From JAICWP01 sp035278025 (GTDB lineage Bacteria > Acidobacteriota > Terriglobia > Terriglobales > Acidobacteriaceae): DNA of 64,000 bases. The translations under genes and the position numbers were made by a program. The notes below the pieces were generated by a model. The model did not search any database and had not been told where the DNA came from. It saw nothing but the letters and a program-made list of their open reading frames with translations. Where the stretch lies: contig DATEJK010000117.1 in assembly GCA_035278025.1 (NCBI GenBank), positions 1 through 64,000 of the forward strand, given 5' to 3'. The first letter of the stretch is position 1, and the number at the start of each line of letters is the position of its first letter. Shown piece by piece: positions 35,332 to 43,625 of the stretch.

Positions 35332-36555
35332 ATGATCCGACTGGAACACGTCAGCAAGCTCTACCCGGCCAAGGCCGAGGAGAACGGCGGCGTCATTCGT
35401 GCGCTGGACGACGTGTCTCTCACGGTGATGCCCGGGGAGTGGCTGGCCATCATGGGCCCCTCCGGCTCCGGCAAATCCACCATGGTCAACCTGATCGGCT
35501 GCCTCGACCGGCCCAGCAGCGGCAACGTCTGGCTGGCCGGCCAGAATGTGGCCGGGCTGAGCGCCGCCGAACTGACCCGGGTGCGCGCGGAGAAAATCGG
35601 TTTCATCTTTCAGCAGTTCCATTTGATTCCGTACCTCACCGCGCTGGAGAACGTCATGCTGGCGCAGTACTTCCACAGCATGACCGACGAGCAGGAGGCG
35701 CTAGAGGCATTGGAGCGGGTGGGGCTGAAGGAGCGCGCCCAGCACCTGCCGGCGCATTTATCGGGCGGCGAGCAGCAACGGGTGTGCATTGCCCGCGCCC
35801 TTATCAACGACCCCAAGATCGTGCTGGCCGACGAGCCCACCGGCAACCTGGACGCGCAGAACGAGGAGATCGTACTGCGCCTGCTGCGCGAGCTGCACCA
35901 GCAAGGCCGCACCATCATCATGGTCACCCACGACCCGCTGGTGGCCCGCCTGGCCGACCGCCGCGTGGAACTGCACCACGGCAGGATTGCCACCGAAGAA
36001 GTCTTCGCCATGTCTGACCAGGAGCAGTTCGACGAAGTGCTGGAAGAGATTTGGGTCATCGAAGAACACGGCGAGCCCGCCGAACTGGGCAGCATGGACG
36101 TGCACGGCGGCGTGCCCGTGAGCATCGCTGTTGAAAAGATGGTGGAGCTGGGCCTGGTAACCACGCGCCCGCACCCCTCGCAGCCGCACGCGCACAAGGC
36201 CGTCATCAATCCCTGCCACGACGCGCTGGGCCACATTTCGCAGCGCGTGGCCGACGGCGACCTGATGATCGAGTTCACACCCCAGGGCCGCCAGCGCGCC
36301 GCTGACGTCATCCGCCGCCACCGCCTGGCCGAGCGCCTCTTCACCGAGAGCCTGGGCATGGACGACCCGGCGGAAGTGGAAGAGCAGGCCTGCAGGTTCG
36401 AGCACATCCTATCGCCCGAAGCCACCGACCGCATCTGCGCCTTCCTGGGCCATCCCCGCGCCTGCCCCCACGGCGCGCCCATCCCTCCCGGCGCCTGCTG
36501 CACCTTGCGCGAAGTGGAGAGCGCCGACGTGCGGGTAGCGCGCAAAACCAAGTAG
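35332..36555 (+). CDS. ABC ATPase fused to DtxR/MntR-type metal-dependent repressor
   Basis: 407 residues. Residues 1-225 are a MacB/LolD-class ATPase: Walker A GPSGSGKST (42-50), LSGGEQQRV (143-151), Walker B VLADEPTG with D167/E168 and MVTHDP. Residues 226-407 carry a DtxR-like winged helix (EEIWVIEEHGEPAEL) and metal/dimerisation domain. Ligands aligned to DtxR: RRH330 (H79), E334 (E83), E350 at the H98 position, C354 (C102), E357 (E105) and H358 (H106). An insertion of about 25 residues with extra His (HPSQPHAHK) splits the wing. Closing CPHGAPIPPG matches DtxR proteins. It likely couples the cluster's transport or expression to iron. Confidence 0.85.
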   Translation: MIRLEHVSKLYPAKAEENGGVIRALDDVSLTVMPGEWLAIMGPSGSGKSTMVNLIGCLDRPSSGNVWLAGQNVAGLSAAELTRVRAEKIGFIFQQFHLIPYLTALENVMLAQYFHSMTDEQEALEALERVGLKERAQHLPAHLSGGEQQRVCIARALINDPKIVLADEPTGNLDAQNEEIVLRLLRELHQQGRTIIMVTHDPLVARLADRRVELHHGRIATEEVFAMSDQEQFDEVLEEIWVIEEHGEPAELGSMDVHGGVPVSIAVEKMVELGLVTTRPHPSQPHAHKAVINPCHDALGHISQRVADGDLMIEFTPQGRQRAADVIRRHRLAERLFTESLGMDDPAEVEEQACRFEHILSPEATDRICAFLGHPRACPHGAPIPPGACCTLREVESADVRVARKTK

Positions 36556-36556
36556 T

Positions 36557-36720
36557 CCAGCTAACACCAAAACCACAGGGGACGCGGAGGTTTTCGGGAA
36601 TTCATGCCTTTGTGTCTTTGATTTGACGCAGCACCGTCATGGATCTCGACGGCTTGAGCTAGTTCCAAATTTCTTAAACCTCAGCGTCCTTTGGGTCCTC
36701 TGTGGTTTTGGCTTGGCTGG
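36557..36720. repeat. Inverted-repeat element with CCAGC...GCTGG ends
   Basis: Left arm AACACCAAAACCACAGGGG...GAGGTTT and right arm AAACCTCAGCGTCC...CTGTGGTTTTGG are complementary over about 37 bases; tips are CCAGCTAA and TTGGCTGG. It lies in the spacer before the ars operon. A right arm alone of similar sequence is at 39549-39588. Confidence 0.65.
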
Positions 36721-36772
36721 ACGACCCCCCTTCACAGGTGACGCGCATCACGATCTTTCGTGACCGCCAACA

Positions 36773-36797
36773 CATATGCTTATGCATATTTATATGC
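36773..36797. promoter_or_regulatory. Putative ArsR operator
   Basis: AT-rich imperfect palindrome CATATGCTTATGCATATTT with flanking ATATG, centred about 25 bases before the arsR start in a GC-rich setting. It contains the perfect palindrome TATGCATA. ArsR/SmtB repressors bind such AT-rich inverted repeats over promoters. Confidence 0.5.
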
Positions 36798-36809
36798 TAA
36801 GCTAACGGC

Positions 36810-37244
36810 ATGAAAGCAAGCTCAACCCCGGTGGCGCAGCAGCACTTCTTCCGTGCCCTGGCTGACCGTACCCGCTTGCGCCTGCTCAACCTGATGAGGG
36901 AGAAGGAAGTCTGTGTCTGCTACTTCGTGGCCGTGCTGAAGCTGAGCCAGCCCAAGATCTCGCGCCACTTGGCGTATCTACGGCGGGCGGGAATCGTAGG
37001 CGCGCGCCGTCAGGGCAAGTGGATGCACTACCGTCTACTGGCTCCGTCCGATCCGCGCGCCGCACGCATTCTGCAATGCACGCTGGCATGGCTGCGGCAG
37101 GACGCGGAGATGCGCAAGGACCAGGCTCAACTGGTGCGCGCCTGCTGCCGCCGGCAAGCCTTCGTGCAGTTGCAGGCCGCTCCCCTGCCCGCGCCCGTTC
37201 CTGCTTTAACGCCCGCCACCCTCGGGGAAAGGGCACAGCCATGA
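36810..37244 (+). CDS. arsR: ArsR-family arsenite-responsive repressor
   Basis: 144 residues. Winged-helix repressor that leaves DNA on arsenite binding. C35 and C37 in EVCVCYFV match the CxC in helix 3 of E. coli ArsR (ELCVCDL); further cysteines occur at the C-terminal RACCRR. The recognition helix is LSQPKISRHLAYLRRAGIV (45-63) and the wing includes RRQGKWMHYRL. The Pro/Ala-rich C-terminal tail is long. It overlaps acr3 by four bases (ATGA), so the operon is translationally coupled. Confidence 0.92.
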   Translation: MKASSTPVAQQHFFRALADRTRLRLLNLMREKEVCVCYFVAVLKLSQPKISRHLAYLRRAGIVGARRQGKWMHYRLLAPSDPRAARILQCTLAWLRQDAEMRKDQAQLVRACCRRQAFVQLQAAPLPAPVPALTPATLGERAQP

Positions 37245-38365
37245 CGACGATCGCCAATCAAGGGTCCCCGCCGTGCACCACCAAACGTCTCAACGTTTTT
37301 GAACGTTATCTGACGCTCTGGGTGGGCTTATGCATGCTCGCCGGGCTGGCGGTAGGCAAATGGATGCCGGCCTCGGTCAGCCTGCTGCGCTCCCTGGAGT
37401 TTGGCCGCGGCAGCCAGGTCAACATTCCCATAGCCGTGCTCATCTGGCTGATGATCATTCCCATGATGATGAAGGTGGACTTCGCCTCCATTCGCAACGT
37501 AGGCGAGCGGCCGCGCGGCCTGCTGGTCACGTTATTCGTCAATTGGCTGGTGAAGCCCTTTTCCATGGCGCTGATCGCCTGGTTGTTTTTCCGTCACGTG
37601 TTCAGCGCCTGGATAGCTCCTGCCCAAGCCGACCAGTACATCGCTGGAGCCATTATTCTGGCGGCGGCGCCCTGCACCGCCATGGTGTTCGTGTGGAGCC
37701 ACCTGACCGATGGCGATCCCGCCTATACCCTGGTTCAGGTCTCGCTCAACGATCTGATCATGCTGTTCCTGTTCGCGCCCATCGTGCGCTTCCTGGTCAG
37801 CGGCGCATCCTCGCTGCACGTGCCTTTCAGCGTGCTGCTGTATTCGGTAACCGCGTTTATTGTTATTCCCCTGGCGGCGGGATCGGCGCTGCGCTACTGG
37901 TTCATTCGCCGCCGCGGGCGGGAGTGGTTTGAGCGCACCCTGTTACCCCGATTTGCACCAGTTACCATTGCCGCCCTGCTGGCCACCCTGGTTTGTATCT
38001 TTGCCTTCCAGGCCGACAACATCACCGGGCGCTACTTCCATGTGCTGCTCATCGCCGTGCCCATCCTGCTGCAGGTGTATTTCAATTCCGGGCTGGCCTA
38101 TGGCCTGATGCGCCTGTTCCGGGTGCAGCACTCAATCGCGGCGCCGGGCGCGTTGATCGGGGCCAGCAATTTCTTCGAGTTGGCGGTCGCCACCTCGATT
38201 GCCCTCTTCGGAGCCGGCTCCGGCGCCGCATTGGCCACGGTGGTGGGCGTCCTGGTGGAGGTGCCGGTCATGCTCTCCGTATGCAATGTGTGTAACCGAA
38301 CCCGCCATTGGTTTTCCTGGGAAAGCATGGCCTCGCTGCCTTCTCTCCAGGCCGCCGACGATTGA
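37241..38365 (+). CDS. acr3: Arsenite efflux permease Acr3
   Basis: 374 residues with about ten membrane helices of the BASS superfamily. The essential arsenite-binding cysteine lies in ILAAAPCTAMVFVWSHLTDG, the hallmark of Acr3 proteins. ATG at 37241 overlaps the arsR stop. It extrudes arsenite (or antimonite) using the proton gradient and completes detoxification of arsenate reduced by ArsC. Confidence 0.94.
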   Translation: MTTIANQGSPPCTTKRLNVFERYLTLWVGLCMLAGLAVGKWMPASVSLLRSLEFGRGSQVNIPIAVLIWLMIIPMMMKVDFASIRNVGERPRGLLVTLFVNWLVKPFSMALIAWLFFRHVFSAWIAPAQADQYIAGAIILAAAPCTAMVFVWSHLTDGDPAYTLVQVSLNDLIMLFLFAPIVRFLVSGASSLHVPFSVLLYSVTAFIVIPLAAGSALRYWFIRRRGREWFERTLLPRFAPVTIAALLATLVCIFAFQADNITGRYFHVLLIAVPILLQVYFNSGLAYGLMRLFRVQHSIAAPGALIGASNFFELAVATSIALFGAGSGAALATVVGVLVEVPVMLSVCNVCNRTRHWFSWESMASLPSLQAADD

Positions 38366-38380
38366 TGAAAGGAGTGTGCC

Positions 38381-38755
38381 ATGACTGGCAAACCGCGTTT
38401 TCTGCTCTGCAACTGCACCGGCGAATGTCCCGGGTTTAAGGACATGAATTTCTGGCAGCTGCTGAACTTTGTGCGCAATGAGCTGAAGTCCGAGTACGCC
38501 GTGCTCCACCCGCAGCTCTGCATGGATGATGGCGAGCGCTTTCTGGTGGAAATCCTCAAGCCCGGCGAGCGCTACGTTATCGGCGCCTGCGACCCGCGCC
38601 TGCAGAAAAAAATGTTCCGCGACGCCTTTGCGAAAGCCGGAATCAGCTTCGACCAGCAGGTGGTTCCCCTCGACCTGCGCGCCATTTCCACGGAGCAGGC
38701 CATCGAAAAGGTACGCCAGGCTTTCGCCGAGATGGAGAGCCCGCCCGCCCTTTAA
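38381..38755 (+). CDS. HdrA N-terminal-like cysteine protein in ars operon
   Basis: 124 residues. The N-terminus has a dense cysteine set, LLCNCTGECPGF (C10, C12, C16), and later LHPQLCMDDG. The segment YVIGACDPRLQKKMFRDAF resembles the CSPRxHExxFR region of the N-terminal domain of heterodisulfide reductase subunit A. It sits between acr3 and a ferredoxin gene, 15 bases after acr3. I infer an electron-transfer or Fe-S partner role; no experimental precedent is known to me. Confidence 0.6.
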   Translation: MTGKPRFLLCNCTGECPGFKDMNFWQLLNFVRNELKSEYAVLHPQLCMDDGERFLVEILKPGERYVIGACDPRLQKKMFRDAFAKAGISFDQQVVPLDLRAISTEQAIEKVRQAFAEMESPPAL

Positions 38756-38781
38756 AGGCGGGAGAGGAAGGAGAACAATTT

Positions 38782-39063
38782 ATGCCGCCTGGCGCTCTTC
38801 CGCGTGAAAAGATTCCCTGGTTTCCCACCGTGGATTACGGCCTCTGCACCGGCGACCAGGAGTGTTTCAACTTCTGCAAAAACCAGGTCTTCCTCTGGGA
38901 TGAGGAACACGCTCAGCCGCGCGTGGCCAATCCCTACAATTGTGTGGTGGGGTGCCAGGCCTGCGTTAATGTCTGCCCGGTGCAGGCCATCCAGTTCCCC
39001 AGCAAGGAAGAGCTGCGGGAAACTTTGAAGCGCCTGCGGGCGGAATTGGTGCAGCTTGGCTGA
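38782..39063 (+). CDS. Dicluster ferredoxin-like protein in ars operon
   Basis: 93 residues with two cysteine groups: CTGDQECFNFCKNQ and CVVGCQACVNVCPVQA. The second is a classical CxxxCxxCxxxCP [4Fe-4S] motif; the first is irregular and may bind a partial or altered cluster. It lies between the HdrA-like gene and arsC in the same direction. It probably passes low-potential electrons to or from the HdrA-like protein. Confidence 0.75.
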   Translation: MPPGALPREKIPWFPTVDYGLCTGDQECFNFCKNQVFLWDEEHAQPRVANPYNCVVGCQACVNVCPVQAIQFPSKEELRETLKRLRAELVQLG

Positions 39064-39099
39064 AAGGCGGGCAATCAGGGGAGCGGGTAGCAACTGCCT

Positions 39100-39510
39100 A
39101 TGAAACGCGTCCTCTTTCTGTGCACCGGCAATTCCTGCCGCAGCCAGATGGCGGAGGGCTGGCTCCGTCACCTGGCCGGAAACCGCTTTCAAGCTGCAAG
39201 CGCGGGGACCAGGCCTGCAGGACTTCATCCCGATGCCGTGCTGGTCATGGGCGAGGCCGGGGTGGACATTGCGGCACAGCGTTCAAAGAACGTCTCCCAG
39301 TTCCTGCAGGGGCAATTCGATTTTGTGATCACTGTGTGCGACAGCGCCAAAGAAGCCTGCCCCTATTTCCCGGGCGAAGTCCAACGCCTCCACTGGAGTT
39401 TCGCCGACCCTGCGGCGGCCACCGGAACACACGAGCAACGGTTGGCGGTTTTCCGCCAGGTTCGCGACCAGATCGCCGAGCGGATCAAAGATTTTGCTAC
39501 CCGCGATTGA
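39100..39510 (+). CDS. arsC: Thioredoxin-coupled arsenate reductase
   Basis: 136-residue LMW-phosphatase-type ArsC. The P-loop CTGNSCRS (CX5R, C8-R14) binds arsenate. The redox pair C80 and C87 in TVCDSAKEACPYFPG is spaced as in the S. aureus enzyme (C82/C89), so thioredoxin recycling is expected rather than glutaredoxin. It converts arsenate to arsenite for Acr3. It closes the ars operon. Confidence 0.93.
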   Translation: MKRVLFLCTGNSCRSQMAEGWLRHLAGNRFQAASAGTRPAGLHPDAVLVMGEAGVDIAAQRSKNVSQFLQGQFDFVITVCDSAKEACPYFPGEVQRLHWSFADPAAATGTHEQRLAVFRQVRDQIAERIKDFATRD

Positions 39511-39548
39511 ATTTGGCGCAATGTGTTTAGACGATCTCCAATGCTTCA

Positions 39549-39675
39549 ACCCTCGGCGTACTTCGGGTCCTCTGCGGTGCTGGTTTAGTTACACTGGCAT
39601 CTAATCGCGGGCGGGGGCGCCCGCGGCACAAGAGTTCAGGGGCTAAATGCTAAGTGCCAAATGCTAATTGCTGCC
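39549..39675. repeat. Half copies of two repeat families
   Basis: 39549-39588 resembles the right arm of the element at 36557-36720 (CTTCGGGTCCTCTGCGG). 39640-39675 has right-arm heptads of the GCTAAATGCTAAGTGCC type. Confidence 0.5.
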
Positions 39676-39744
39676 TTCTGCCCCCTTGCCCAATCCCGCG
39701 CTCAAACGGTACTCTGAACATTCCACAATTCCACAAGGAGCCCC

Positions 39745-40695
39745 ATGCCATCTGCCCCGCGCTATCTCTGGATGGACGGCGGCCTGGTTGATTCCAAGGA
39801 CGCCAACCTGCACTTCATCAACGCCGGCCTGCACTACGGCATCAGCGTATTTGAAGGAATCCGCTGCTACGCCACCGACCGCGGACCCGCCATCTTCCGC
39901 CTGCCTGAGCACGTGGACCGGTTGCTGGATTCGGCCAACGTCATCGGCTTCCGCGACCTGCCCTGGAGCCGGGAGCAACTGATCTCGGCCATTGACCAGA
40001 CCGTGGCCGCCAACGGCTTCGGCGACTGCTACGTCCGCCCGCTAATCTGGCTGGATGGCGCCATGAACATGGTGGTGGAATCGGGCAAGCTGCGCCTGGG
40101 CATCGCGGTGTGGGAGTGGGGACACTTCCTGGGCGCGGAAGCGAAGGAGCGCGGCATTCGCGCCAACATTTCGTCGTTTACGCGCCACCATCCCAACATC
40201 GCCATGACCAAGGCCAAGGTTTCCGGAAATTATGTGAACTCGGTGCTGGCCAAAACCGAGTCTCTGCGCCTGGGATTCGACGAGGCCATCATGCTCGACC
40301 CCGAAGGTTATGTGGCCGAGTGCACGGGAGAGAACATTTTCGTAGTGCGGCGGGGCACGGTTTACACGCCGCATACTGCCGCCATCCTGGAAGGCATCAC
40401 CCGGGACGCGGTGCTTACTTTGTGCCGCGACCTGGGCTACCCGGTGGTGGAGCAGCCGGTTTCGCGCGATCAGCTTTATGTGGCCGAGGAAGTTTTTGTC
40501 TGCGGCACCGCCGCGGAAGTGATTGGTTTGCGGGAAATTGATATGCGCAAGGTGGGTGCCGGCAAGGCCGGCCCGGTGACTAAGGCGGTGCAGCACGCAT
40601 TCGAACAACTCACCCGCGGCCGCCATCCACGCTCGGCGGAGTGGCTGCATCTTGTCAGCTCCGCGGAAGTGGCGCAAGCCGCCCCGCGACGATAA
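39745..40695 (+). CDS. ilvE: Branched-chain amino acid aminotransferase
   Basis: 316-residue fold-type IV PLP enzyme that makes Leu, Ile and Val from their keto acids. Motifs: HYGISVFEGIRCYAT near residue 32 and the Schiff-base lysine in NIAMTKAKVSGNYVNSVLAK near 160. Then EAIMLDPEGYVAECTGENIFV near 185 (the family's DxEGYVxExSxxN pattern) and GITRDAVL near 217. Full length for IlvE. It starts with no visible operon partner; transcription is separate from the ars genes. Confidence 0.94.
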   Translation: MPSAPRYLWMDGGLVDSKDANLHFINAGLHYGISVFEGIRCYATDRGPAIFRLPEHVDRLLDSANVIGFRDLPWSREQLISAIDQTVAANGFGDCYVRPLIWLDGAMNMVVESGKLRLGIAVWEWGHFLGAEAKERGIRANISSFTRHHPNIAMTKAKVSGNYVNSVLAKTESLRLGFDEAIMLDPEGYVAECTGENIFVVRRGTVYTPHTAAILEGITRDAVLTLCRDLGYPVVEQPVSRDQLYVAEEVFVCGTAAEVIGLREIDMRKVGAGKAGPVTKAVQHAFEQLTRGRHPRSAEWLHLVSSAEVAQAAPRR

Positions 40696-40700
40696 GGATT

Positions 40701-40915
40701 CGCGCCTTGGGCCGAATTATGGGACCGACTTCCACAGCGGCTAAAGCCGAGTGTTGGTGCAGCGCTGGTCGGCATCGCTAAAGCGATGCCCTGTTACGAA
40801 TCCGCTGTTTCATCGCGCAGGGCGTCAGCGCCGTCAGGCGCGCAATAGTAAAGCCAGGACGGAAGTCCTGGGTGGCCCGCGGCAGACAGGGAGAACCCCG
40901 CAGGGGCGGCACTCA
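40701..40915. repeat. GCTAAAGC-type hairpin repeats
   Basis: Consecutive hairpins GGCATCGCTAAAGCGATGCC (40771-40790), GCGGCTAAAGCCG and CCAGGACGGAAGTCCTGG (40854-40871). The sequence GCCCTGTTACGAA after the first resembles GCCCTGATACGAA at 45372. Confidence 0.65.
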
Positions 40916-40919
40916 CTTG

Positions 40920-43379
40920 CTACTCATAGTGCAGCGCCACCATGGGGTCCACGCTCATGGCGCGGCGCGCGGGAATAGCGCAGGCGGCCAGCGCCACCAG
41001 GGTCAGCAGTACGGAAACCGCTACATAGGTCAGAGGGTCGGTGGGGCTCACCGCCAGGAAGGTGCCCGCCACGCGCGACGCGGCCAGAGCTGCCAGTACA
41101 CCCACCGCCAAGCCCAGCCCGACAATGACGATTCCCTGCCCCAGCACCATGCGGAGGATCTGGCCCGGCTGCGCGCCCAAGGCCATGCGCACTCCGATCT
41201 CGTGCGACCTCTGGCTGGCAGCGTAGGAGATCACACCATATACTCCCACGACCGAGAGCGCCAGTCCAAGGATTCCCATCGCCGCCGCCAACCCGGCCGC
41301 TACCTCGTAGGCGAGAAAACCGTTAAGCGTGTACAGCGCCTGAGTCATGGTCTTCACCTCGAAGACAGGCAACTCGGGCGCCAACGATCCGATGGTTAGT
41401 TCCAATTCTGGAATCATGGTCTGGGGGTCTCCCACGGTGCGCACCTGTAGGGTTTGCAGGCTGGCATTGCGCACGTGCTGGGCGAAGGGAACGTACGCCA
41501 GGGGATACTGGGGACCGCGCACAAAGATATAGCGGGCGTCTTTGGCCACGCCCACCACTTCGATGGAATGGCTGGGATCATTCGCCACGTGGAAGTGCTT
41601 TCCGATGGGGTCCTGGTTGGGCCAATACTGCTTCACGAAGGTCTGATTTACCACCGCCACGTATTGCGCCTTTTCGTCGTCGCGGTCGGTGAAGTCGCGC
41701 CCCTGAAGCAGGGGAATGGCGAGAGTCCGGAGGTTTTCCGGAGAGACGAAATTCATCACCGCCACGGGAGCCGGTTGCCCCGGGGGCGGATGATAGCCCT
41801 CAATGGTCAGCGTGCCGCCGTTGCTGTAATAACCCAGAGGTACGGAAAAGGCGGTGCTGGCGGCGGTCACGCCCGGCAACGCGCGAACCCGCTGCAACAG
41901 GTTGCGGTAGAACTCCCGGGTCTGGGCCTCGTGATAGCCGATTTCCAGAGGGTCCATAGTCAGGTTCACCACGTGGGACGGATCAAAACCCAGATCGGTG
42001 CGCTGCGCCTGGCCCAGGCTGCGCGCAAAAAGAGCGGCGATGATGAGCAACATCAGCGAGCCGCCCACCTGCACCACCACCAGCCCGCTGCGCAACTTTT
42101 GCCCGCCCCCGATTAGCGCGCGTCCGCCCTGATGCAGCACCTGGTTCAAGTCGCGGCGCGCCGCCCGCAATGCGGGAAAAATGCCGACCATGACTCCGGC
42201 TACCAGGGCCATGCCAAACGCATAAATGAAACCCCGCCAGTCGAAGCGAAAGTCCAGTTGGACGGGAAAATCGGTGTGCAGATTAATGGACCTCAGAGCC
42301 GCGCCTCCCCAGGTCCCCAGGATCATGCCGGCGGCTCCGCCCAGTACGGCCAGCAGAAGTCCCTCCGCCAGCAAGAGGCGGATCAGATGCCCGCGCCCCG
42401 CACCCAGAGCCGCCCGAATGGCCAGTTCCCGCTCCCGTACCGAGGCCCGCACCAGCAGAACGTTGCCCACATTCACACAGGCCAGCAGAAGCACCAGAAT
42501 TGCCAGCCCAAGAAACAACCCCGAAAGCAATTTCGTATTGGCGGTACGGGGATCGCCCAGGCGGGTGCTGGTTTCCGGGAAGACCAGCGCCTTCACGTTC
42601 TTATCCACGTCCGGATACTGCTGCGAAAGCCGTTGCGAAACCACGGTAAGCGAAGCCTGTGCCTGTTGCAGGTCCACGCCCGGACGCAGGCGTCCCAGCA
42701 CGGACAGGCCCCGCTCTCCCCGGTTCTCCATGAAGCCCGGGGGATCGTTGATTGCCAGCATGCCCAAGGGCAGATACCCGGCGATGGCGACCAGGGGTTG
42801 AGCTCCATGGAAGCCCTGGGGAGCCACCCCGACCACGGTCACGGGCCTGCCGTCGAATACCACTTTCTTGCCAATAACTCCGGGATCGCCACCCAGGCGA
42901 TCCTTCCAGTAGGAATAGCTCAGCACAATCACCGGGTCAGCGCCAGGCGCGTTTCCTTCCGAAGGCAAAATTAGCCGTCCCAAAGCCGGCTTGAGCCCCA
43001 GCACGGAGAAGTAATTGCCGGTCACGAAGTTAGTGACAATGCGGTCAGCCTTGCCTTCGTCCACACTCAGCCCGTCCAGGCTCAATTCATATCCCGCCAG
43101 CCCGTCAAAGACTGCCGTGGTCTGGCTGTGGATATCCCGGTAATCAGGGATGGAGACCGTGGCCAGCAGAATGTCCAGGTTCTGCTGCAGGCGCAAGACG
43201 GTGATCTCTCCGGGATTTTTGACCGGCAAGGGACGCAGAAGAAGCCAGTCCACCATGCTGAAAATCGCCACATTCGCGCCGATGCCCAATGCCAAGGTGA
43301 CAATGGCGACCATGGCAAAGGTCGGGGTGCGGCGCATCTGCCGGGCGGCGTGACGAAAATCCTGCAGCAGAGTTCCCAT
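40920..43379 (-). CDS. Acidobacterial-type duplicated (tandem) ABC permease
   Basis: 819 residues of the MacB-like ADOP family, made of two fused FtsX-type permease halves. Each has an N-terminal helix, a periplasmic MacB core, and three C-terminal helices ending with REREL-type and QRSHEIGVRMALGA signatures. First helix FAMVAIVTLALGIGANVAIFS near 30; middle joint near 430; end SVDPMVALHYE. These proteins lack their own ATPase gene nearby and are amplified in Acidobacteriota genomes. Role in efflux of peptides or lipids is guessed from MacB. Start at 43379 follows weak GGGAA. Confidence 0.85.
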   Translation of the reverse strand: MGTLLQDFRHAARQMRRTPTFAMVAIVTLALGIGANVAIFSMVDWLLLRPLPVKNPGEITVLRLQQNLDILLATVSIPDYRDIHSQTTAVFDGLAGYELSLDGLSVDEGKADRIVTNFVTGNYFSVLGLKPALGRLILPSEGNAPGADPVIVLSYSYWKDRLGGDPGVIGKKVVFDGRPVTVVGVAPQGFHGAQPLVAIAGYLPLGMLAINDPPGFMENRGERGLSVLGRLRPGVDLQQAQASLTVVSQRLSQQYPDVDKNVKALVFPETSTRLGDPRTANTKLLSGLFLGLAILVLLLACVNVGNVLLVRASVRERELAIRAALGAGRGHLIRLLLAEGLLLAVLGGAAGMILGTWGGAALRSINLHTDFPVQLDFRFDWRGFIYAFGMALVAGVMVGIFPALRAARRDLNQVLHQGGRALIGGGQKLRSGLVVVQVGGSLMLLIIAALFARSLGQAQRTDLGFDPSHVVNLTMDPLEIGYHEAQTREFYRNLLQRVRALPGVTAASTAFSVPLGYYSNGGTLTIEGYHPPPGQPAPVAVMNFVSPENLRTLAIPLLQGRDFTDRDDEKAQYVAVVNQTFVKQYWPNQDPIGKHFHVANDPSHSIEVVGVAKDARYIFVRGPQYPLAYVPFAQHVRNASLQTLQVRTVGDPQTMIPELELTIGSLAPELPVFEVKTMTQALYTLNGFLAYEVAAGLAAAMGILGLALSVVGVYGVISYAASQRSHEIGVRMALGAQPGQILRMVLGQGIVIVGLGLAVGVLAALAASRVAGTFLAVSPTDPLTYVAVSVLLTLVALAACAIPARRAMSVDPMVALHYE

Positions 43380-43625
43380 AATTATTCCCACAGTTCTGTG
43401 GCAAGTTGTGGCATCTGCATCGCCAAACAACACCATCCAGACAAGCTGCTGAAAACAAATGATTAAACGTCACTTTTCCTCTGACCGTAACACCGCGGCG
43501 GTGTCCACATGCGAAATGCACTGTTCGGAAGCGGACAGCAGGGCGGCAGCGGATTTGTCAGCGGCGGACCAATTAGAGATAATTCGCGGCGCAAGAGCTT
43601 TGGAAACTTCCACTTAGGAATGGTG

